NCBI GenBank assembly: GCA_028279655.1
Contig: JANQNH010000005.1
Location: 62,001 to 126,000, forward strand
Source of the DNA: Candidatus Nanoarchaeia archaeon
GTDB taxonomy: Archaea > Nanobdellota > Nanobdellia > Woesearchaeales > JACPBV01
DNA length: 64,000 bases
Direction of reading: 5' to 3'
Made by a program: the position numbers and the translations under genes. The notes below the pieces were generated by a model. The model worked only from the letters and a program-made list of their open reading frames with translations. It was not told the origin of the DNA and searched no databases. Shown here piece by piece: positions 58,287 through 64,000 of this stretch (its first letter is position 1; every line of letters starts with the position of its first letter).

Positions 58287-59204
58287 ATGGCAAGTATAGT
58301 AACTAAAGAGATAAAGGGAAAAGAATATCTTTACCTAGTTACATCCATAAGAAAAAAGGACAAGGTAGTCCAAAAGACCATCAAATACATAGGAAAGAAA
58401 AGGCCAATATCCAAACATGAGTTTAGATGTATGGAATATTCCTATTCAAACCATGACTGGATTCTTAAGGAAAAAAAAGACCAATTGTCTTACAAGGATC
58501 ATGAAAAGCTAAAAAAAGCCTCAGACAATCACACCACCCATATATCCAATCTTGATAAGGTTTCAGAAGAAAAAGAAAGGGAAAGGTTTCTTGCTTCATT
58601 TATTGCAAACAGCAACGCCATTGAAGGCTCGACATTGACAGAGAAAGAAACATTCAATTACCTATTCGAAGATCTTACACCTAAGGGAAAATCCAAAAAA
58701 GAGCTTTTTATGGCGGACAACCTCCTTAAAGCATGGGAATATGTAGAAAAGAACCATTCAAGATTCCCCTCAGAAGAAGATATGAAAGAGCTGCATAGGC
58801 TAGTCAACAACGGCATTGAAACAGACAAGACACTTGGCAGATATAAGGAAATCCAGAATTATATTGGAGATACCTACACCAGCTCTTACTTGTTTGTAGA
58901 AGAAAAGATGAATAAGCTATTTGATTGGATCAAAAAATCACATAGGACTATGGATGATTTTGAAGTAGCTTTCCAATCACATGCTCAGTTTGAGATAATA
59001 CACCCTTTTGTAGATGGCAACGGCAGGGTGGGGAGACTTCTTCTGAATTGGCTTTTGTTGTATAAAAGATTGCAGCCTCTGGCAATAAGAGTGGACAAAA
59101 GACTAGACTACATACAATCATTAGAGAACAGTAGAAAAGGGAAGATTGAAGCTATATGCTTATTCTGTCTTAAGGAATACCTTGAACAATATGTTTTTAT
59201 GTAG
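58287..59204 (+). CDS. fic: Fic-family protein (class II, self-inhibited)
   Basis: A 305-aa protein. The catalytic Fic motif HPFVDGNGRVGR is intact (239-250), predicting AMP/UMP transfer to protein hydroxyls. The inhibitory motif S-x3-E-G (S109 to G114, SNAIEGS) lies N-terminal to it, as in class II Fics. Residues 9-45 (EYLYLVTSIRKKDKVVQKTIKYIGKK) form an extra basic module of unknown role. ATG about 30 nt from a TATA box. Its stop codon TAG lies inside repeat copy 3. Targets unknown; a toxin-like or regulatory role is inferred. Confidence 0.9.
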   Translation: MASIVTKEIKGKEYLYLVTSIRKKDKVVQKTIKYIGKKRPISKHEFRCMEYSYSNHDWILKEKKDQLSYKDHEKLKKASDNHTTHISNLDKVSEEKERERFLASFIANSNAIEGSTLTEKETFNYLFEDLTPKGKSKKELFMADNLLKAWEYVEKNHSRFPSEEDMKELHRLVNNGIETDKTLGRYKEIQNYIGDTYTSSYLFVEEKMNKLFDWIKKSHRTMDDFEVAFQSHAQFEIIHPFVDGNGRVGRLLLNWLLLYKRLQPLAIRVDKRLDYIQSLENSRKGKIEAICLFCLKEYLEQYVFM

Positions 59205-59222
59205 TGGTTAACTTTAGAAAAA
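59198..59222. repeat. Direct repeat 3 overlapping the fic stop codon
   Basis: A 25-bp copy identical to 58196-58220; its TAG (59202-59204) is the fic stop. Copies 1 and 3 thus bracket a 1,027-bp unit containing the promoter and the whole fic gene. Confidence 0.75.
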
Positions 59223-59244
59223 GAATTAATCTTACTGATGACAA

Positions 59245-59258
59245 ATGTAGTGGTTAAC
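59245..59258. repeat. Direct repeat 4 at the exonuclease 3' end
   Basis: ATGTAGTGGTTAAC, 14 bp, overlapping the stop codon of the convergent exonuclease gene (TTA at 59254-59256). It diverges after GTTAAC (CGAGG instead of TTTAG). It is preceded by GATGACAAAT, which resembles GAATGACAAATAG found upstream of copy 1. Confidence 0.65.
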
Positions 59259-59817
59259 GAGGAATCTTGCTCTTCTGAAACTTCAATATGTCTTTGAGGT
59301 CTTCTATATCTTTTTCTTTTAACATATCAAGAAAGTTGTGGAATATCTCTGTTGTGGCCCTTACATCTGACATTGCCCTGTGTGCATTCTCATTCTCAAT
59401 ATTAAAATGAGAACACAAACTCGATAACCTTTTGCTAGGCAGTTGTGGCAATAACCTTCTGGCCAACCTACAAGTACAAATCTTATGATTATCAAGGTTT
59501 AATCCCATATTCTTCCACAGAGCATGATCCAGAAACTTATAGTCAAAGGTTGCAGCGTGTGCAACAAATGGAGAATCCCCAAGAAATGAATGGAATCTTG
59601 GCATCACCTCTTTGATCTTAGGTTTATCCCTTACCATATCATCATCTATTCCTGTTAATCTTGTTATGAACCTTGGAATCCTCACTTCAGGATTGACCAA
59701 TGTAGAAAATTCCCCAACAACCTCTCCATCCTCATACTTTAATGCAGCTATCTCAGTGATCTTGTGATAATAAGCAGAAAGTCCTGTTGTTTCAATATCG
59801 ACGATGGTGAAATCCAT
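59254..59817 (-). CDS. DEDDh 3'-5' exonuclease (DnaQ/ExoX-like)
   Basis: A 187-aa nuclease. Exo I FTIVDIETTGL (D7, E9), Exo II in FVAHAATFDYKFLD and Exo III HRAMSDVRAT (H and D) are intact. Similar in size to proofreading-like or RNase T-like exonucleases of archaea with bacterial-type DnaQ domains; the polymerase partner is unknown. Its stop lies in the fourth fic-region repeat, marking the boundary of the Fic unit. Confidence 0.9.
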   Translation of the reverse strand: MDFTIVDIETTGLSAYYHKITEIAALKYEDGEVVGEFSTLVNPEVRIPRFITRLTGIDDDMVRDKPKIKEVMPRFHSFLGDSPFVAHAATFDYKFLDHALWKNMGLNLDNHKICTCRLARRLLPQLPSKRLSSLCSHFNIENENAHRAMSDVRATTEIFHNFLDMLKEKDIEDLKDILKFQKSKIPR

Positions 59818-59871
59818 TGAAAAGAATAAAAAATACTAAGTTATAAAGTTTGTTATGATAAAAGAGATAAA

Positions 59872-61122
59872 TCACTTCAGCTTTCTGATCCCTAATTCAG
59901 CAGCCATCACCAATACATCGTAATAGTCACTCACAACAGGACAGTACCCTAACTCCAGCTCAGCTATGTCAGAAAGCTTAAAACCAGCCTTTATGGCAGT
60001 AGAGACAATATTAATCCTTTCCTTAGCACCTTTTCCAATTGCCTGACCACCAATTAACTTGCCTTTATCATCAGCTATAAGCTTAACTATCAATTCTTCA
60101 GCAGGACCATACCATTCTGGCCTGTTCTTGCCTTTAGCCTTACCTGCTATTGTCTTGATCCCATACTTCTCAGCAAAATAAGAATTAAAACCAGTAGCAG
60201 CAACCTCTATATCATCCATTACAGAAACAAAAGTTCCTAGGATACCCTTAAATTTCTTATCTCCACCAGCAGCATTACTTCCTGCTATGATCCCTTCCCT
60301 ATAGGCATTATTAGCTAATATAGAAGGCCATCTTTCTTTGTTTATCAATGACTTAACGCCAACACAGTCACCGGCAGCATAGACATCCCTGACAGTAGTC
60401 ATCATCCTTTCATCAACCTCAATTCCTGACTTACTTATCTTAACCATACTCCCTTCCAAAAAAGTTACATTTGGCATAACACCAGTTGCCATGACAACTA
60501 TTGCTTTTTCTTTGATCTCCTTGATCTCAGAACCCAGATCCAACTCAATGCCCATACTGGTTAGCTTCTCTTCAACAATAGCAGACATATCCTTATCTAT
60601 GGCTCTTGGGAAAGCGCTTTCAAGCATGTCGATGACCTTGACATCCATTCCTTTTTTCTTCAATGCAACAGCAGTCTCAAGGCCAATAGCTCCTGCACCT
60701 ATGATTATTGCCTTATCCCCTTTTTTGATATCTCTCTTGAGTTCCTCAGAGCCTTTGATGCTATGCACAGTAAATATCTTGTTGTCTGTCTTAATCTCAG
60801 GAACAAAGGGTTTAGATCCCACAGCTATTATCAGTTTATCATAACTGACCTCCTCACCACATATAACCTTCTTTTCCTTAAAGTCAACCTCAGAAACATC
60901 CCCTTTAACCAGCTTGATTCCCATCTTATCAAGATTTAAAGAATGCTTCAGTTTATCAAAACCTTTAATCTCACCATCAAGAACAAACGGCAACCCGCAC
61001 TGGTGCAAAAGGTCAAAATCCTTATTGTCTATTATAGTTATATCTGCCTTTCTGTCTTGTTTCTTTGCAGCCAGGGCTGCTCCAAAACCAGCTGCCCCTA
61101 ATCCTATGATTACTATCTTCAT
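59872..61122 (-). CDS. FAD-dependent NAD(P)H oxidase / CoA-disulfide reductase family
   Basis: A 416-aa flavoprotein. The FAD loop GLGAAGFGAALAA, the redox Cys42 (HQCGLPF) typical of NADH oxidase/CoA-disulfide reductase (single-Cys) enzymes, the NAD loop IIGAGAIGLETAVAL and the second FAD motif DVYAAGDCV are seen. The C-terminal dimerisation domain (GTFVSVMDDIEVAATG) is complete. Likely handles oxygen or thiol/persulfide stress in an anaerobe, which fits the anaerobic reductase nearby. Confidence 0.88.
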   Translation of the reverse strand: MKIVIIGLGAAGFGAALAAKKQDRKADITIIDNKDFDLLHQCGLPFVLDGEIKGFDKLKHSLNLDKMGIKLVKGDVSEVDFKEKKVICGEEVSYDKLIIAVGSKPFVPEIKTDNKIFTVHSIKGSEELKRDIKKGDKAIIIGAGAIGLETAVALKKKGMDVKVIDMLESAFPRAIDKDMSAIVEEKLTSMGIELDLGSEIKEIKEKAIVVMATGVMPNVTFLEGSMVKISKSGIEVDERMMTTVRDVYAAGDCVGVKSLINKERWPSILANNAYREGIIAGSNAAGGDKKFKGILGTFVSVMDDIEVAATGFNSYFAEKYGIKTIAGKAKGKNRPEWYGPAEELIVKLIADDKGKLIGGQAIGKGAKERINIVSTAIKAGFKLSDIAELELGYCPVVSDYYDVLVMAAELGIRKLK

Positions 61123-61213
61123 ACCTTATAAGAAATATACAATAAATTTAAAGGTATCGGTTTTTTCATATAACAAACGTTATAAATAGAAACTATATAA
61201 ACCTTTCAATTAT

Positions 61214-62923
61214 TTACTTGATACAAGCTTTCACAAACCCATAAAACAATGGTGCTGGATTTGTAAGAGACGATTTAAATTCTGGATGCGCCTGAGTAGC
61301 TAAAAAATATCTGTGCTCTGGAAGTTCAATAAATTCCATCAACCTAGCCTTATCCTTCCTCACGTGAAACCCTGAAAACACAAGTCCTTTCTCCTCAAAT
61401 TTCCAGATATACTTGGGATTTACCTCATATCTATGCCTGTGTCTTTCTAAAACAGTCTTTTTTCCTTTCTCCAATAATCCTAACCTAAATGATTCATCCT
61501 TATTGTTCTTAAACCTAGCGATCCTTTTCTTATCCTCCTCTATCCTCTCCTTGTATAATGTTAAAACCTTTGAATCATCCTTAAGCATAGCAGCATATGC
61601 ACCAAGGCGCATGGTACCCCCATACCTATTCTCTGCCATTAGCTTCTTCTGAGTTGGCAGTATATCTATGACAGGATATTTTGTTTTCCCATCAACCTCT
61701 GTTGTATTTGCATTATTCATTCCACACACATTCCTGGCAAACTCAACAACAGCTAGCTGCATACCATAGCATAATCCCAGGAATGGAATATCATTCTCCC
61801 TTGCAAATCCAATAGCCCTAATCTTGCCCTCTACTCCTGAAGAACCAAAACCTCCTGGAATTATCAATCCATTGTAATTCTTGAGTTCCTTAAGCGCAGA
61901 ATCATCCTTCTCCAGCTTCTTTGCATCGATCCAGACAATCTCTATCTTAGCACCTAAGTTTGCTGCAGCGTGTTTCAGTGCCTGATTAACCGAGACATAA
62001 GAATCCGCTAATGTAAAATCACCAATATCAACATACTTTCCTACCATAGCTACCTTGATATTTTTTCCAGTTGAAATGCTATCTACTAATTTTTTCCACT
62101 TTTTCCAATCAGGCTTTGCCCTTGGTTCCAATCCAAACTCCTTTAGTATCTTCAATCCCATCTTCTCTTTCTCCAGATCAAGTGGGATTCTATATATAGT
62201 ATCTATATCAGGTTCAGAGATCACATGCTCTGACTTGATGTTCGCATAGGTCTCTATCTTCTTCTTCCTTACCTTATCCAATGAATTCTTTGCTCTACAG
62301 ACTATAAAATCAGGGACTATACCATGTTCTGTAAGTAGCCTTATTGCCTGTTGGGTTGGTTTTGTCTTCATCTCCTCAATATGCGATGGAACAGGAAGAT
62401 ATGTTATCAATACATAGATAATATTCTCCTTGCCAATCTCCCTCTCTAAACTCTTCATTGCAAATAGATATGGGATATTCTCATAATCACCTATCGTTCC
62501 CCCTATCTCTATCAGGCAGAAATCATATCCCTTTGCTGAGTCATTTATCCTTTTCTTAATCTCATCAGGAATATGAGGTATGAACTGTACTGTCTCTCCG
62601 AGATATTTACCCTTCCTTTCATTTTCAATTACTTTACCATATACCTGACCAGTTGTGAGATTATTCCTCTTTGGAATATCCATCCCCAGGAACCTTTCAT
62701 AGTTTCCAAGGTCCTGGTCTATCTCCCCGCCATCATCCGTAACCCAGACCTCTCCATGCTCCGTAGGACGTAATGTTCCAGCATCATAGTTGATGTAAGG
62801 ATCTATCTTTACAGACGTTACCCTATACCCATATTTCTGAAGAATCTTTCCTATAGAAGCAGTCGTTACCCCCTTTCCAACACCGGAAATAACACCCCCT
62901 GCAACTACTATATATCTAACCAT
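61214..62923 (-). CDS. pyrG: CTP synthase
   Basis: A 569-aa enzyme making CTP from UTP, ATP and glutamine. N-terminal synthetase domain (VVAGGVISGVGKGVTTASIG, with EIGGTIGDYE and THGEVWVTDDGGE-like segments) and a C-terminal class I glutamine amidotransferase with IIPGGFGSSGVEGK, the nucleophile Cys in GLCYGMQLAVVEF and the His/Glu in THAQ-AHPEFKS-type motif (ATQAHPEFKS). Slightly longer than E. coli PyrG (545). Confidence 0.96.
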   Translation of the reverse strand: MVRYIVVAGGVISGVGKGVTTASIGKILQKYGYRVTSVKIDPYINYDAGTLRPTEHGEVWVTDDGGEIDQDLGNYERFLGMDIPKRNNLTTGQVYGKVIENERKGKYLGETVQFIPHIPDEIKKRINDSAKGYDFCLIEIGGTIGDYENIPYLFAMKSLEREIGKENIIYVLITYLPVPSHIEEMKTKPTQQAIRLLTEHGIVPDFIVCRAKNSLDKVRKKKIETYANIKSEHVISEPDIDTIYRIPLDLEKEKMGLKILKEFGLEPRAKPDWKKWKKLVDSISTGKNIKVAMVGKYVDIGDFTLADSYVSVNQALKHAAANLGAKIEIVWIDAKKLEKDDSALKELKNYNGLIIPGGFGSSGVEGKIRAIGFARENDIPFLGLCYGMQLAVVEFARNVCGMNNANTTEVDGKTKYPVIDILPTQKKLMAENRYGGTMRLGAYAAMLKDDSKVLTLYKERIEEDKKRIARFKNNKDESFRLGLLEKGKKTVLERHRHRYEVNPKYIWKFEEKGLVFSGFHVRKDKARLMEFIELPEHRYFLATQAHPEFKSSLTNPAPLFYGFVKACIK

Positions 62924-63106
62924 AGCTAATCACCTCTATATTTTTCTTAGAATAAGTTGGATTAATTGTTTTGTGCATTAAGAAGGAATATTCTCTCTAT
63001 TTATAAAGGTAACGTTTTCTCCAGCTTACAATTGTCAACTTTAATTCCAGAACTATACTTGTCCAGTGCAATAAAACTTATAAACTCCCAGAAAAAAGTT
63101 TAAAGA

Positions 63107-64000
63107 ATGCACAACATAGGCTTTGACACAAAAAAATATGTAGAGAAACAGACTAAAAAGATACTGGATCGAGTCTCAAAATTTGAAAAGCTTTATTTGG
63201 AGTTTGGAGGAAAGCTGTGCTATGATATGCATGCAGCAAGGGTTCTCCAAGGTTATAAAGAGACAGCTAAGGTAGAGCTCTTGAAGGAACTAGGAGATAT
63301 AGAGATAATATACTGCATAAGTGCAAAGGATATAGAGAGAGGAAGGGTTCGAAGGGATTTTGGACTAACATACGACAATATGGCCTTGAAAGATGTTAGC
63401 GATATCAAGGATTTTGGGCTTAATGTAAGTGCAGTCATCATAACAAGATACGAAGGGGAGAATTCTGTTAAGCTTTTCAAGAAAAAGGTGGAGAACTTTG
63501 GTATGGATGTCTATATTCATGATGAGATCGAAGGCTACCCCAACGATATCGAGAAGGTATTGAAAGGATATTCGAATCAACCATATGTCAAGACCAGTAA
63601 AAAACTGGTGATCGTAACAGGCGTAGGTGGAAATTCAGGAAAGATGGCCTTTTGTCTGTCTCAGATCTTCCACGAAAGGAAGAAGGATAAGAAAACCGGA
63701 TTTGCAAAGTTTGAGACCTTTCCAATATGGAATCTTGAGCTGAAACACCCTATAAATGTGGCATACGAAGCTGCAACAGCAGATCTTCTTGACGTTAATA
63801 TGGTAGATCCATTCCACAAAGAAGCTTATGGAATTTCAGCAATAAACTACAACCGGGATGTTGAAAATTTCAATATCTTAAAGAGCCTTATGCAGAGTAT
63901 CACAAAGGAGGAAGATCCGTTTGGATACAAATCCCCAACAGACATGGGTGCAAATATGGCTAAAGAGGGCATAGTTGACGATGATGTTTGCAGAGAAGCA
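63107..64000 (+). CDS. DUF1846 family protein, truncated by window edge
   Basis: 298 codons of an open frame from MHNIGFDTKKYVEKQTKKIL, continuing past the window. LYLEFGGKLCYDMHAARVL, VITRYEG-like and VIVTGVGGNSGKMAFCLSQ plus HPINVAYEAATADLLDVNMVD match DUF1846, an about 500-aa P-loop-like family of unknown activity (some structures suggest nucleotide or metabolite binding). TATA-like CTTATAAAC (63077-63085) about 26 nt upstream of the ATG. About 200 residues are missing at the right edge. Confidence 0.88.
   Translation, partial: MHNIGFDTKKYVEKQTKKILDRVSKFEKLYLEFGGKLCYDMHAARVLQGYKETAKVELLKELGDIEIIYCISAKDIERGRVRRDFGLTYDNMALKDVSDIKDFGLNVSAVIITRYEGENSVKLFKKKVENFGMDVYIHDEIEGYPNDIEKVLKGYSNQPYVKTSKKLVIVTGVGGNSGKMAFCLSQIFHERKKDKKTGFAKFETFPIWNLELKHPINVAYEAATADLLDVNMVDPFHKEAYGISAINYNRDVENFNILKSLMQSITKEEDPFGYKSPTDMGANMAKEGIVDDDVCREA

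Noticed and set aside
58196-59258. Repeats around fic as a CRISPR array
   Set aside because: Only four copies, uneven spacing, a whole gene between them and no Cas genes.
1-64000. Bacterial contig or contamination because of UvrABC, LspA, NrdR and DnaK
   Set aside because: TFB, LSm, L37e, S8e, L15e, intron-containing tRNAs and TATA-type promoters are interspersed across the same window.

Overview
The window looks like part of a small-genome archaeal chromosome, most likely DPANN and probably Woesearchaeota/Pacearchaeota-like. This is inferred from gene content. Archaeal markers are TFB, an Sm-like protein, ribosomal proteins L37e, S8e and L15e, AMP phosphorylase, diphthine-ammonia ligase, archaeal NMN adenylyltransferase and FAD synthase, and intron-containing tRNAs. 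Bacterial-type genes sit among them: LspA, UvrABC, GrpE-DnaK-DnaJ, NrdR, LipA and YjbQ. Many genes have a TATA-like box about 25-31 nt upstream and little or no leader. Genes inside operons often carry a GAGGTGA-type Shine-Dalgarno.

Layout. 0-3 kb: a truncated methyltransferase, a zinc micro-protein, YjbQ with a duplicated 3' end, MscS, and a double-intron tRNA-Leu. 3-10 kb: a Cys-rich lipoprotein, LSm-L37e, S8e, a glycosylase, and a zinc-ribbon/membrane/Gly-Pro-rich/LspA run. 10-16.5 kb: dCMP deaminase and the anaerobic ribonucleotide reductase cluster nrdR-nrdD-nrdG, with two NrdR-box-like palindromes upstream. 16.5-24.4 kb: transporters, a DUF2683-YkgJ pair, a DUF1385-methyltransferase-HAD run, a COG2112 kinase, Ogt and TFB. 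24.6-32.6 kb: a double-intron tRNA-Ser, AMP phosphorylase, an AI-2E transporter, repeats, tRNA-Val, half of an MFS protein, galactokinase, membrane/secreted proteins with an HTH, and an intron-containing tRNA-Thr. 32.6-37.7 kb: orphan proteins, L15e with a structured leader, and a surface protein with its HTH regulator. 37.8-44.9 kb: a heat-shock cluster (grpE-ykgJ-nudix-DUF3467-dnaK-FMN reductase-methyltransferase-HD-dnaJ). 44.9-50.2 kb: NAD synthesis, a TPM/TFIIB-zinc/LemA module, an asparagine-synthase-like PP-loop enzyme, Dph6 and RibL. 50.3-58.1 kb: uvrA-uvrC-uvrB and a LipM-like/LipA pair. 58.2-64 kb: a Fic gene between direct repeats, a DEDDh exonuclease, a flavin disulfide reductase, CTP synthase and a truncated DUF1846 gene.

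The most unusual content is non-coding. One family of about 100-165 bp elements has long outer inverted repeats, covarying internal hairpins and a shared core (five copies, both strands). A second mini-element has a covarying 6-bp stem around an 11-nt loop (GAGCARAGCGA). It occurs twice, each time beside a duplicated end of the neighbouring gene. Two type II tRNAs carry two introns each. Four copies of a GTTAAC-centred repeat bracket the Fic gene. No rRNA, CRISPR array or transposase gene was seen.
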